Below are positions 36,948 to 46,023 of a stretch of 64,000 bases of DNA, in pieces. Source of the DNA: Olleya sp. Hel_I_94 (lineage in GTDB: Bacteria; Bacteroidota; Bacteroidia; Flavobacteriales; Flavobacteriaceae); contig NZ_VISI01000001.1 in the NCBI RefSeq assembly GCF_007827365.1, positions 498,501 to 562,500 on the forward strand, written 5' to 3'. Within the stretch, counting starts at the first letter, position 1; each line of letters opens with the position of its first letter. The notes beneath the pieces are model-generated. The model did not search any database. It was not told the DNA's origin and saw nothing but the letters and a program-made list of their open reading frames with translations. The translations under genes and the position numbers were made by a program.

Positions 36948-37001
36948 ATCCTTTTTTTGCTGCCATATATGGCAAAAAAAGATATAATGGATAGCGCGAC
37001 C
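36948..37001. repeat. Intergenic hairpin element, copy B
   Basis: ATC-C-TTTTTTTGC and GCAAAAAAAGAT (36948-36960 / 36972-36983) form a hairpin with one bulged C around the palindrome TGCCATATATGGCA, followed by a tail AATGGATAGCGCGACC. The same architecture appears at 28863-28906. It lies between two minus-strand genes (yaaA and rluD). No gene is seen in this 212-nt gap. Confidence 0.65.
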
Positions 37002-37033
37002 CTTGTGGTAACGCCCAAATTATATTTTATAAC

Positions 37034-38071
37034 TTATTCCATGTGTTTGGAATAGCCTCTCCACTTTTCAATACATTCCTGAATATCGTCTGGAATTTCA
37101 GACTCAAAACTCATAAATTTATTTGTTGTAGGATGCACAAAGCCAAGTGTTTTTGCGTGTAGTGCTTGACGAGGTAATACTTTAAAACAGTTGTCTACAA
37201 ATTGCTTGTATTTGGTAAACGTGGTTCCTTTTAGTATAAGGTTTCCGCCATAACGCTCGTCATTAAATAAGGTATGTCCAATATGCTTCATGTGGACGCG
37301 TATTTGGTGTGTGCGTCCTGTTTCTAGCTTACAGCTGACTAAAGTTACATAGCCTAAACGCTCTAAAACCTTATAGTGTGTTACTGCTGGTTTACCTTTG
37401 TCTGCATCGTCGTCTAAGTATACTGTGTTTTGCAGTCTGTTTTTTGGGTGACGTCCAATGTTACCTTCTATGGTACCTTCTTCCTCATCCATGTTACCCC
37501 AAACTATTGCGACGTATTCACGCTCACTTGTTTTAGCTTTAAACTGTGCTGACAAATGTGCCATAGCAACTTCCGTTTTTGCTACAACTAATAAACCTGA
37601 TGTGTCTTTATCTATCCTATGGACTAATCCTGGACGATCGCTAGAGTTGTTAGGTAAATTATCAAAATGAAATATTAATGCATTGATTAATGTCCCAGAA
37701 TAATTACCATGTCCTGGATGAACAACCATACCTGCTGGTTTGTTAACGACTAGTAATTGGTCGTCTTCATAAACAACATCTAATGGTAAATCTTCTCCTA
37801 CCAATAGGTTTTCATGTGGTGGATGCTCAAAACGTACCGCAATAACGTCTTCCGGTTTAACCTTATAATTAGATTTAACTGGTACGTCGTTTACAAATAT
37901 ACTTCCGTTTTTGGCTGCATCTTGTATTTTATTACGTGTTGCGTTTTCTATTTTGTTCATTAACCATTTGTCTATACGTAATGGTTTTTGACCTTTATCT
38001 GCTGTAAAAGAATGATGTTCAAATAATCCATCTGCATCTTCCTCTTGTAATTCTGGTGTGTAGTCCTCCAT
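37034..38071 (-). CDS. rluD: 23S rRNA pseudouridine synthase, RluD family
   Basis: 345 residues. An S4 RNA-binding domain (about 31-80, LRIDKWLMNKIENATRNKIQ) precedes the catalytic domain with the motif HRIDKDTSGL at 151-160, in which Asp154 is the nucleophile. Late blocks include LETGRTHQIRVHMKHIGHTL. RluD makes pseudouridines 1911, 1915 and 1917 in helix 69 in E. coli. It lies 3 nt after the PASTA-protein gene and is probably co-transcribed with it. Confidence 0.93.
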   Translation of the reverse strand: MEDYTPELQEEDADGLFEHHSFTADKGQKPLRIDKWLMNKIENATRNKIQDAAKNGSIFVNDVPVKSNYKVKPEDVIAVRFEHPPHENLLVGEDLPLDVVYEDDQLLVVNKPAGMVVHPGHGNYSGTLINALIFHFDNLPNNSSDRPGLVHRIDKDTSGLLVVAKTEVAMAHLSAQFKAKTSEREYVAIVWGNMDEEEGTIEGNIGRHPKNRLQNTVYLDDDADKGKPAVTHYKVLERLGYVTLVSCKLETGRTHQIRVHMKHIGHTLFNDERYGGNLILKGTTFTKYKQFVDNCFKVLPRQALHAKTLGFVHPTTNKFMSFESEIPDDIQECIEKWRGYSKHME

Positions 38072-38074
38072 AAT

Positions 38075-38638
38075 TTAATTGCCTCCAGGACGGTTACCGT
38101 TACCTAACACGACATCTATTACTGCTGTTTTAGGCAGTTTTGTATTAGGTTTTAATGTTTCTCCTTTATGACGTAATTCTCTAACCATATCTTTACCAAT
38201 ATGATCAACATATATTGTTTTTCCTATTTTAAAGCCTAATGCTTCAATTGTTGGTTTTGCTTGTCTAAAACTTTTATGACTTAAATCAGGCACTGCTATT
38301 TTACGGTATCCTGACGGATTTAATGTAATGTATATTTTGCGGTTTTCTTTAACTTTAGCGCTAGCTTTTGGGTCCTGCTCTATTACAGAAAACTTTGGGT
38401 AATCGGGATTAAAATTAGCCGAGTCCTGAATTTGCATTACCAAGTTGTTTTTTTCTAACTCTATTTTTGCAACTTCTATCGATTTTCCTGTCAAATCCGG
38501 AACCGTTTCAAACTCGTTATTATTTGTAGTAATGTTTAACCACTTAAGCATTAAAAACACTAAAACAACCACAGCGACTACTGCTATTGCTAATTGCTTA
38601 AAAAACACTTTACTTTTAAGAAAATTGATGACACTCAT
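38075..38638 (-). CDS. PASTA-domain membrane protein
   Basis: 187 residues. One membrane helix (about 14-34) is followed by two PASTA domains: residues about 43-108 (VPDLTGKSIEVAKIELEKNN) and about 113-183 (VPDLSHKSFRQAKPTIEALG). A short Gly/Asn/Pro-rich tail ends the protein. PASTA units usually bind peptidoglycan or penicillin-like groups outside the membrane. Here there is no kinase or transpeptidase domain attached, so it may be an anchoring or sensing protein of the envelope (inferred). It heads the operon with rluD, divergent from ddl (peptidoglycan precursor synthesis). Confidence 0.85.
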   Translation of the reverse strand: MSVINFLKSKVFFKQLAIAVVAVVVLVFLMLKWLNITTNNNEFETVPDLTGKSIEVAKIELEKNNLVMQIQDSANFNPDYPKFSVIEQDPKASAKVKENRKIYITLNPSGYRKIAVPDLSHKSFRQAKPTIEALGFKIGKTIYVDHIGKDMVRELRHKGETLKPNTKLPKTAVIDVVLGNGNRPGGN

Positions 38639-38656
38639 TTAACTAATTTTTGTAGG

Positions 38657-38664
38657 CAAATATA
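38657..38664 (-). promoter_or_regulatory. Candidate -7 box for the PASTA-rluD operon
   Basis: On the minus strand it reads TATATTTG (exact TAnnTTTG), 19 nt before the start codon of the PASTA gene. The upstream TTG box at the expected spacing is not clear. Confidence 0.45.
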
Positions 38665-38764
38665 TAAAAACTAAAAGGTTTTATCTTCGGAATAAAATAA
38701 ATGATATTTTTACAAAACGAATATTTTAATGGTTTATTGAATATCTGAAATAATTTAGATTTAA

Positions 38765-39739
38765 ATGAAAAAAAACATTGCCATAATAATGGGAGGTTAT
38801 TCTAGTGAATATAAGATCTCTCTTACCAGCGGAAACGTGGTATATCAAAATTTAGATAAGGTTAAATATAATGCCTATCGCATACATATCTTTAAAGACA
38901 AATGGGTTTATGTAGACGATGCAGATCAAGAATTTGCTATTGATAAAAACGATTTTTCTGTAACTATAGATAATAATAAAATTACTTTTGATTGTGTTTT
39001 TAATGCTATTCATGGTAGTCCTGGAGAGGATGGTTATATGCAAGGCTATTTTAAATTACTAAACTTACCGCATACCAGTTGTGGGATGTATCAAGCTGCT
39101 GTTACTTTTAACAAAAGAGATTGCTTAAGTATTTTAAAGCCTTACGGTATTTTAACTGCTGAAAGCTATTACCTAAATTTAGGTGATCCCGTAAATGAGG
39201 AGGATATTATTACTAAAGTTGGATTACCCTGTTTTGTAAAGGCTAATAAAGCTGGAAGTAGTTTTGGTATTACAAAAGTGCACAAAAAAGAAGACCTACA
39301 ACATGCAATTAACCATGCCTTTAAAGAAGATGACGAAATAATTATAGAGTCTTTTTTAGATGGTACTGAGGTATCTGTAGGTGTTATTACTTATAAAGGC
39401 GAAACTAAAGTTTTACCAATTACAGAGATTGTTAGCGAAAATGATTTTTTTGATTACGAAGCTAAATACCTTGGTAAATCTCAAGAAATTACGCCTGCAA
39501 GATTAACTAAAACACAAGAAGCCAAAGTAAATACTGTAGCTAAAAAGGTCTATGAGGTTTTAAGAATGACTGGTTTTTCTAGAAGTGAATTTATTTTTAA
39601 AAATAACGAACCTCATTTATTAGAAATGAATACCATTCCTGGTCTTACTAACGCTAGTATTTTACCACAACAAGCGCAAGCTGCAGGAATTAGTATGCCT
39701 GATTTATTTGGAAATGCTATTGAAGAAGCTTTAAAATAA
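38765..39739 (+). CDS. ddl: D-alanine-D-alanine ligase
   Basis: 324 residues, an ATP-grasp ligase that joins two D-alanines for peptidoglycan. It opens IAIIMGGYSSEYKISLTSGN; the substrate motif HGSPGEDGYMQGYF lies near residue 83. The ATP-grasp core has LPCFVKANKAGSSFGITKV, and the end LEMNTIPGLTNASILPQQAQ carries the metal-binding Glu/Asn pair. Divergent from the PASTA gene and probably co-transcribed with the next two genes. Confidence 0.96.
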   Translation: MKKNIAIIMGGYSSEYKISLTSGNVVYQNLDKVKYNAYRIHIFKDKWVYVDDADQEFAIDKNDFSVTIDNNKITFDCVFNAIHGSPGEDGYMQGYFKLLNLPHTSCGMYQAAVTFNKRDCLSILKPYGILTAESYYLNLGDPVNEEDIITKVGLPCFVKANKAGSSFGITKVHKKEDLQHAINHAFKEDDEIIIESFLDGTEVSVGVITYKGETKVLPITEIVSENDFFDYEAKYLGKSQEITPARLTKTQEAKVNTVAKKVYEVLRMTGFSRSEFIFKNNEPHLLEMNTIPGLTNASILPQQAQAAGISMPDLFGNAIEEALK

Positions 39740-39778
39740 ATAGCCTATATTTAATAATTAACCAAATCCCCAAACACT

Positions 39779-40387
39779 ATGGTTTTTTACGGAAGTAAAG
39801 CTAGCAAACTTAAAGAAGGTCAACTTATAAATGTAAAATGTCCCAATTGCACAGAAGGACAAACCATGCATTATGCTATTTATGGTAAATATGCTTACGT
39901 ATATTGGATCCCTTTATTTCCTATAGGTAAAACTTATGTTTTAGAATGCAACCATTGTAAACGCACGTACAGCCTAAAAGAACTACCTGAACAAATAAAA
40001 CAAAAGTTTGAACTAGAAAAAACAGGCGTTAGGTTTCCGTTATGGTATTTTAGTGGATTGATAATTATTACTCTTGCTATTTTAGTTGCAACATACTTAA
40101 GTAAAAAAGATGACGAAAATGACACCTTGTACATTAACAATCCTAGGATTGGAGATGTGTATTCCGTTAAGGCATCACAAACTGGATATTACACATCTAT
40201 GAAGGTTACTACAATCACATCAGATAGTATTTACGTCATTTTTAATGATTATGAAATAGATAGAAAATCTAAAATTTATAAAATAAATAAAACAGAAAAT
40301 TATACCACAGAGCTAGATGGCTACTCAAAACAGGAAATAAAAACCCTTTTTGAGCAAGAGTACATTTACGAAGTGGATAGAGATTAA
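39779..40387 (+). CDS. Zinc-ribbon membrane protein of unknown function
   Basis: 202 residues. An N-terminal zinc ribbon (C21-P-N-C24 and C57-N-H-C60) precedes one membrane helix (about 88-107, PLWYFSGLIIITLAILVATY) and a C-terminal domain (about 120-200) likely outside the membrane, with PRIGDVYSVKASQTGYYTSM. No enzyme motif is seen. It lies between ddl (39 nt) and coaD (12 nt); that neighbourhood does not give a clear role. Confidence 0.75.
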   Translation: MVFYGSKASKLKEGQLINVKCPNCTEGQTMHYAIYGKYAYVYWIPLFPIGKTYVLECNHCKRTYSLKELPEQIKQKFELEKTGVRFPLWYFSGLIIITLAILVATYLSKKDDENDTLYINNPRIGDVYSVKASQTGYYTSMKVTTITSDSIYVIFNDYEIDRKSKIYKINKTENYTTELDGYSKQEIKTLFEQEYIYEVDRD

Positions 40388-40399
40388 ACTAAGATAATT

Positions 40400-40855
40400 A
40401 TGAAACGAGCACTTTTTCCTGGATCCTTTGATCCTATCACATTAGGTCATTTGGATATAATAAAACGTGGCGTAAAACTTTTTGATGAAGTAGTTGTGGC
40501 TATAGGTGTTAACTCTGAAAAAAAATATATGTTTTCTTTAGAAGACCGAAAACGTTTTTTAGAAGACACCTTTAAAGATGAACCTAAAGTAAAAATAATG
40601 ACCTATAAAGGTCTGACTATTGATTTTTGTAAAGAGATTAATGCTCAATTTATTTTACGTGGTTTACGTAATCCTGCTGATTTTGAGTTTGAAAAAGCAA
40701 TTGCACATACTAACAGAAAACTATCAAAAATAGAAACTGTATTTTTATTAACTGCTGCCAGAACATCTTATATAAGTTCTAGCATTGTTAGAGAAGTAAT
40801 AAGAAACAATGGTGATTACACTGTTTTAGTACCAGATAGTGTTAGGGTTAAATAA
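40400..40855 (+). CDS. coaD: Phosphopantetheine adenylyltransferase
   Basis: 151 residues, normal length. The nucleotidyltransferase signature is GSFDPITLGHLDII (8-21), and the C-terminal ISSSIVREVIRN block completes the ATP site. Substrate residues lie in RGLRNPADFEFEKAIAHTNR. It converts 4'-phosphopantetheine to dephospho-CoA. It is the last gene of the ddl cluster, ended by a strong bidirectional terminator. Confidence 0.97.
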   Translation: MKRALFPGSFDPITLGHLDIIKRGVKLFDEVVVAIGVNSEKKYMFSLEDRKRFLEDTFKDEPKVKIMTYKGLTIDFCKEINAQFILRGLRNPADFEFEKAIAHTNRKLSKIETVFLLTAARTSYISSSIVREVIRNNGDYTVLVPDSVRVK

Positions 40856-40864
40856 CCTCACAAT

Positions 40865-40899
40865 AAAAAAAGGCGAGCATCAAATGCTCGCCTTTTTTT
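40865..40899. terminator. Bidirectional terminator between coaD and the SulP gene
   Basis: A perfect 16-bp inverted repeat (40865-40880 / 40884-40899) with loop CAA; GC-rich core GGCGAGCAT flanked by A7 and T7, so it can terminate transcription from both directions. Confidence 0.95.
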
Positions 40900-40901
40900 A
40901 T

Positions 40902-42563
40902 TTAAAATTTATACTCTGATAGTGGTTTAGGAAAATCTTCTGGATTAGCTGCTAAATGATACCTAGGATCATCAATAGCCTCTACAACAACCTCTCTAAA
41001 CTTAGGACTAGATTTATATAGTAATACTTTACAATCTTCGCTTAAATGCTTTAAACGTATCTGCTTTCCTTCTTTCTCATACTTTTCAACTAAATTAAAA
41101 ATAGCCTCTAATGCAGAATGATCACTCACACGAGATTCAACAAAATCTATTTCTATTTTCTCGGGATCGTTTTTAGCGTCAAACTTATCATTAAACGCTT
41201 GAATGCTTCCAAAAAATAATGGTCCCCAAATTTCGTAAACTTTAGTACCATCTTCTTTAATACGCTTTCTAGCTCTAATTTTTGTTGCGTTTTCCCAAGC
41301 AAATACTAAAGCCGAAATTATTACACCAATAAACACTGCTACTGCTAAATCAACAAATACTGTAACTAAGGATACCGTTATTAGTACCACTGCATCAGAC
41401 ATTGGTATTTTCTTTAATATTCTAAAACTAGACCATGCAAAAGTTTCGATTACCATCATAAACATTACACCTACTAAAGCTGCAATTGGCACCATTTCTA
41501 TTAACTTATCTGCAAACAAAATAAAGGACAATAAAGTCACAGCCATCATAATTCCTGATAATCTACCACGTCCACCTGCATTAATATTAATAACCGTTTG
41601 ACCAATCATACCACAGCCACCTGTACCACCAAACAATCCTGACACAATGTTTCCTGCACCTTGCGCAACACATTCTCGGTTTCCGTTTCCTCTGGTTTCT
41701 GTTAATTCATCAACTAAATTCATAGTCATTAAAGACTCAATTAACCCAACAGATGCTGCTAAAAATGCAGGTAAAGCAATAAATTTTAAAGTATCTAAAT
41801 TAAATGGTAATTTTTCCCAAAGCTCCATATTTGGTGTTGGAAATTCTCCTTTTAATCCTGTTCCTCCACCTTCAATAATATAAGATCCTACAGTAGACAC
41901 GTCCATATTAAAGCCAATAACAATTAAGCTGGTTACTAAAATAGCAGTTAATGCTGCAGGCAACTTTTTGGTTATTTTAGGTAATCCCCAAATAATTCCC
42001 ATAGTTAATAATACCAATCCAATCATGGTATATAACTCAGAGCCTTGCATGTAGGTACTAACATATTCGTTTACTCCTGCATCAGATACTTTTAAGGATT
42101 TATGAGAAAACATTTTTACTTGAGCCATAAAAATAACGATAGACAAACCGTTTACAAATCCCATCATTACAGGATGCGGAATCAATCTAACAAATCGTCC
42201 TAATTTAAAAACACCTGCAAAAATTTGTATAATTCCCATTAAGACCACACAAGCCATCAGATAGAAAAACCCCATGTTTTCAATAGGTGTATCCATTAAC
42301 ATCCCTTTGGTATGACCATCCGCAATCATAGTTACAAAAATAACTGCTACAGCTCCTGCTGCTCCAGATATCAAACCTGGTCTACCACCAAAAATAGCTG
42401 TTATCAATCCAATAATAAAGGCACCTGATAATGCCATTAAAGGATCTATTTGCGCTACAAAAGCAAAAGCCACTACTTCTGGGATCATTGCTAAAGACAC
42501 GGTTATTCCTGCTAATACATCATCTTTTGCGTTCGGAACTATTTTTCTAATAAACTCTGTCAT
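40902..42563 (-). CDS. SulP family inorganic anion transporter
   Basis: 553 residues. The transmembrane part (about 1-420, ten or more helices) has the SulP signatures ISLAMIPEVVAFAFVAQIDP-like start (VSLAMIPEVVAFAFVAQIDP), FIIGLITAIFGGRPGLISGA and GGTGGCGMIGQTVININAGG. The C-terminal STAS domain (about 445-535) includes DFVESRVSDHSALEAIFNLV. SulP carriers move sulfate, bicarbonate or related anions; no carbonic anhydrase or sulfate gene is adjacent, so the ion cannot be named. Its promoter lies at 42584-42614, back-to-back with that of the M14 peptidase. Confidence 0.92.
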   Translation of the reverse strand: MTEFIRKIVPNAKDDVLAGITVSLAMIPEVVAFAFVAQIDPLMALSGAFIIGLITAIFGGRPGLISGAAGAVAVIFVTMIADGHTKGMLMDTPIENMGFFYLMACVVLMGIIQIFAGVFKLGRFVRLIPHPVMMGFVNGLSIVIFMAQVKMFSHKSLKVSDAGVNEYVSTYMQGSELYTMIGLVLLTMGIIWGLPKITKKLPAALTAILVTSLIVIGFNMDVSTVGSYIIEGGGTGLKGEFPTPNMELWEKLPFNLDTLKFIALPAFLAASVGLIESLMTMNLVDELTETRGNGNRECVAQGAGNIVSGLFGGTGGCGMIGQTVININAGGRGRLSGIMMAVTLLSFILFADKLIEMVPIAALVGVMFMMVIETFAWSSFRILKKIPMSDAVVLITVSLVTVFVDLAVAVFIGVIISALVFAWENATKIRARKRIKEDGTKVYEIWGPLFFGSIQAFNDKFDAKNDPEKIEIDFVESRVSDHSALEAIFNLVEKYEKEGKQIRLKHLSEDCKVLLYKSSPKFREVVVEAIDDPRYHLAANPEDFPKPLSEYKF

Positions 42564-42583
42564 TTCTTCAATTTTTCAAGCTG

Positions 42584-42614
42584 CAAAAGTACGTTTAATT
42601 ACAACAATCACAAG
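42584..42614 (-). promoter_or_regulatory. Promoter of the SulP gene
   Basis: On the minus strand TTG (within 42611-42614) and TACTTTTG (42584-42591) are 19 nt apart, a good Bacteroidota promoter. The 5' leader would be roughly 15 nt. Confidence 0.7.
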
Positions 42615-42624
42615 TCTATAGTAT

Positions 42625-42632
42625 TATATTTG
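42625..42632 (+). promoter_or_regulatory. Candidate -7 box for the M14 peptidase gene
   Basis: TATATTTG (exact TAnnTTTG) 27 nt before the ATG at 42660. It lies next to the divergent SulP promoter, so polymerase binding at the two may compete. Confidence 0.5.
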
Positions 42633-42659
42633 TGTAACCGTTATTTAAAATTACAATCA

Positions 42660-44390
42660 ATGAAAAAAATATTAGTCTTATTAATTTTAGTGGTTTCGTG
42701 TAAATCTACAACTAAAAAGGATTTTGATTTTGAAACTGTTTTTGAAAAATCTCAAGGATTAGAAACTGCCACTTACCAACAAACGATTCAGTATTACAAA
42801 GATTTAGCAACAGCTTATAATTCAATATCTATAGACTCTATTGGCAGTACGGATTCCGGAAAACCATTGCATTTAATCACATTAAATCCTGATGGAAATT
42901 TTGATTTTAAAACGATTAGAAACGATAAGCGTATTTTACTAATTAATAACGGAATACATCCAGGAGAATCTGATGGCATTGATGCCACTATGATACTATT
43001 TAGAGATATTGCTTCCGGTAAAATTGAAGCACCTAAACATACTGTATTAGTCACAATTCCTGTTTATAATGTTGGAGGTAGTTTAAATCGAAACACTTCT
43101 ACAAGAACAAACCAAAATGGCCCTAAAGCTTATGGGTTTAGAGGTAACGCTAGAAACTTTGATTTAAACAGAGATTTTATTAAAAGTGATACCAAAAATG
43201 CTAAGACTTTTGCTCAAATTTTTCACTTGGTAAAGCCTGATGTTTTTATAGACAATCACGTAAGTAATGGCGCAGATTACCAATATACTTTAACGCATTT
43301 ATTTACGCAACACAATAAGCTTGGTGGTACTTTAGGTAATTATTTACACACCAAAATGCAACCTAACTTAGAAGCTAAGTTAGCAACTAAACAATGGGAC
43401 ATTACGCCATATGTTAACGTATTTAATAAAGTGCCAGAAGCTGGATTTAGTCAATTTATGGATAGTCCAAGATATTCTACGGGTTACACTACTTTGTTTA
43501 ACACCTTAGGTATGATGGTTGAAACACACATGCTTAAACCATACAAACAACGTGTAGAAGGCACCTTTGAGTTAATGAAATCCATGATTGAAATTATAGA
43601 AGAAGACCATGAACAAATTAAATCTTTACGTCAAAACTACAACCAACAACTTATTGCAAAAAAGACTTACCCATTGCAATGGGAAATAGATACCACACAA
43701 ACCACATCCTTAAATTTTAAAGGTTTTGAAGGTAACATGATACCTAGCAACATTACAGATGCAGACCGTTTAAAATTTGACAGAAGCAAGCCTTTTACAA
43801 AGCAAATTACCTACCAAAATTATTTTAAGCCTAGTTTAGAAATCAACATACCACAAGCCTATATCATTCCTCAAGGTTGGTGGAATGTAATTGAACTTTT
43901 AAAATTGAATGATGTTAACATGACACCTTTAAGTAAAGATTCTACAATAACGGTACAGTCCTATAAAATTGACAACTACCAAACAAGGTCTCAAGCTTAT
44001 GAAGGACATTACCAGCATTTTAATACAAGTATAAAAGTTTCGGAAGACGCCATTACATTTAATAAAGGCGATTATATTATTAAAACTAATCAAGAGGCTT
44101 TTAGATACCTAATTGAAACTTTAGAACCGCAAGCTCCTGATTCATTTTTTAACTGGAATTTTTTCGATACAATACTGCAACAAAAGGAAGGATTCTCGCC
44201 TTATGTTTGGGAAGATAAAGCCGAATTAATTTTAAGACAAGACCCAAAATTAAGAATCAATTTTAACCTTAAAAAATCTTACGACAAAGACTTTGCCTCA
44301 AATTGGTATGCTCAGCTTGACTGGATTCATAAACAGAGTGTTAATTACGAAAAATCACATTTACAATACCCTGTTTATAGACTAAAATAA
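42660..44390 (+). CDS. M14-family zinc carboxypeptidase-like lipoprotein
   Basis: 576 residues from ATG 42660; an in-frame start 10 codons earlier would destroy the lipoprotein signal. The lipobox LVVSC (Cys14) places it on a membrane surface outside the cytoplasm. The zinc site is visible as H-P-G-E in NNGIHPGESDG and the later His in DNHVSNGADY, with the probable catalytic Glu in MMVETHML. Neighbouring M14 blocks include GGSLNRNTSTRTNQNGP and RNFDLNRDFIK. It probably trims peptides in the periplasm or at the surface. It is followed after 79 nt by the GNAT-nitrilase gene. Confidence 0.85.
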   Translation: MKKILVLLILVVSCKSTTKKDFDFETVFEKSQGLETATYQQTIQYYKDLATAYNSISIDSIGSTDSGKPLHLITLNPDGNFDFKTIRNDKRILLINNGIHPGESDGIDATMILFRDIASGKIEAPKHTVLVTIPVYNVGGSLNRNTSTRTNQNGPKAYGFRGNARNFDLNRDFIKSDTKNAKTFAQIFHLVKPDVFIDNHVSNGADYQYTLTHLFTQHNKLGGTLGNYLHTKMQPNLEAKLATKQWDITPYVNVFNKVPEAGFSQFMDSPRYSTGYTTLFNTLGMMVETHMLKPYKQRVEGTFELMKSMIEIIEEDHEQIKSLRQNYNQQLIAKKTYPLQWEIDTTQTTSLNFKGFEGNMIPSNITDADRLKFDRSKPFTKQITYQNYFKPSLEINIPQAYIIPQGWWNVIELLKLNDVNMTPLSKDSTITVQSYKIDNYQTRSQAYEGHYQHFNTSIKVSEDAITFNKGDYIIKTNQEAFRYLIETLEPQAPDSFFNWNFFDTILQQKEGFSPYVWEDKAELILRQDPKLRINFNLKKSYDKDFASNWYAQLDWIHKQSVNYEKSHLQYPVYRLK

Positions 44391-44469
44391 TGTCTGAAAA
44401 ATAATTTTTATTGTTGATTATTGGATAAATTTTTATATTACATTTACTTAAAATTTCAAGTAAATAAAA

Positions 44470-45996
44470 ATGAATCCACAAGACATTGAAAATATAGAAT
44501 TAGCATATCTAACTTTAGATGATTATCAAGAGTTAAAAGAAGCAATGCAAGAAGCATATAAATCTATGCCTAATCTATATTGGAGAGAAAATCAAATTAA
44601 AACTTTAATTGACAAGTTTCCGGAAGGACAAGTTGTTATTAAAATTAACAATCAAATCGCTGGTTGTGCTTTGTCTATAATAGTTGATTATGACAGGATT
44701 GAAGCAGAGCATACCTACGAGGATATTACTGGTAACTATACTTTTAATACACACACAAAATCTGGTGATGTATTATATGGTATTGATGTATTTATTAAAC
44801 CTAAATTTAGAGGTTTACGCTTAGGTAGACGTTTATATGATTACAGAAAAGAGTTATGTGAAAAACTTAACTTAAGAGGTATTGTTTTTGGCGGTCGTAT
44901 TCCTAATTTTCATAATTACCAAAACGAAATGACACCTAAGGAGTACATGGATAAGGTAAAAAGAAAAGAAATTCATGACTCAGTTTTAAATTTTCAAATC
45001 TCAAACGACTTTCACCCATTAAGAGTTTTGAAAGGCTATTTAGAAGGTGACAAAGATTCTGGCGAGTTTGCTGTACTATTAGAATGGGATAATATTTATT
45101 ATCAAAAACCATCTAAAAAAGCTGCTACCAAGAAAAAAGTGGTACGATTAGGTCTTATACAATGGCAAATGCGCTTGTATAAAGATTTAGAAGAATTAAT
45201 GCAACAAGCAGAATACTTTGTTGACGCAGTATCTGGATATAGATCTGACTTTGCATTATTTCCAGAGTTTTTTAATGCGCCTTTAATGGCAGATAATAAC
45301 CATTTGCCAGAGTCTGAAGCAATTAGAGAACTAGCAAAACACACAGAAGAAATCGTTCAGAAATTTTCAGAATTAGCCATATCATACAACATCAACATCA
45401 TTACAGGAAGTTTTCCAGAAATGAAAGGGGATTTACTATACAACGTAGGCTATTTATGTAGACGTGATGGTACTTTGGAGCGTTATGAAAAACTTCATGT
45501 CACTCCTGACGAAGCTAAAGTTTGGGGAATGCAAGGTGGTACTAAATTAGAGGCTTTTGATACCGACTGTGGTAAAATAGGAATTTTGATATGTTACGAT
45601 TCTGAGTTTCCAGAGTTAAGTAGACTTTTAGCAGACGAAGGTATGGACATCCTATTTGTTCCGTTTTTAACAGACACACAAAATGGATACTCTAGAGTAC
45701 GCAATTGTGCACAAGCAAGAGCGATTGAAAACGAATGCTATGTAGCTATCGCAGGAAGCGTAGGTAATTTACCTAAAGTGCATAACATGGACATCCAATA
45801 TGCGCAATCCATGGTATTTACACCATGTGATTTTGCCTTTCCAGCAAATGGAATAAAAGCAGAAGCAACAACCAACACAGAGATGATATTAATCGCAGAT
45901 GTTGACATAGATTTACTACGCGAACTTAACCAGTTTGGTAGCGTTAGAAACCTAAGAGACAGACGTAAAGACATCTTTAGCTTAACTAAAAAATAA
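44470..45996 (+). CDS. GNAT acetyltransferase-nitrilase fusion protein
   Basis: 508 residues in two domains. Residues about 8-215 are a GNAT acyltransferase with the acyl-CoA loop KFRGLRLGRRLYD at 112-124 and GIVFGGRIPNFHNY after it. Residues about 224-505 are a carbon-nitrogen hydrolase with the full catalytic triad: Glu266 (FPEFF), Lys341 (YEKLHV) and Cys375 (ICYDSEFPE). The nitrilase part hydrolyses amides or transfers acyl groups. The fusion is known in several bacterial phyla but its substrate is unknown to me. It lies 107 nt upstream of the ATP-grasp/GCS2/amidohydrolase operon, same strand, with a hairpin between, so a shared pathway is plausible, not shown. Confidence 0.9.
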   Translation: MNPQDIENIELAYLTLDDYQELKEAMQEAYKSMPNLYWRENQIKTLIDKFPEGQVVIKINNQIAGCALSIIVDYDRIEAEHTYEDITGNYTFNTHTKSGDVLYGIDVFIKPKFRGLRLGRRLYDYRKELCEKLNLRGIVFGGRIPNFHNYQNEMTPKEYMDKVKRKEIHDSVLNFQISNDFHPLRVLKGYLEGDKDSGEFAVLLEWDNIYYQKPSKKAATKKKVVRLGLIQWQMRLYKDLEELMQQAEYFVDAVSGYRSDFALFPEFFNAPLMADNNHLPESEAIRELAKHTEEIVQKFSELAISYNINIITGSFPEMKGDLLYNVGYLCRRDGTLERYEKLHVTPDEAKVWGMQGGTKLEAFDTDCGKIGILICYDSEFPELSRLLADEGMDILFVPFLTDTQNGYSRVRNCAQARAIENECYVAIAGSVGNLPKVHNMDIQYAQSMVFTPCDFAFPANGIKAEATTNTEMILIADVDIDLLRELNQFGSVRNLRDRRKDIFSLTKK

Positions 45997-46023
45997 GCCA
46001 AAATTATTTATTAAAAATTTAAC

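Noticed and set aside
38682..38689. TATCTTCG as promoter of ddl
   Set aside because: One base off consensus, no upstream box at a proper distance, and 76 nt from the start; too weak to list.
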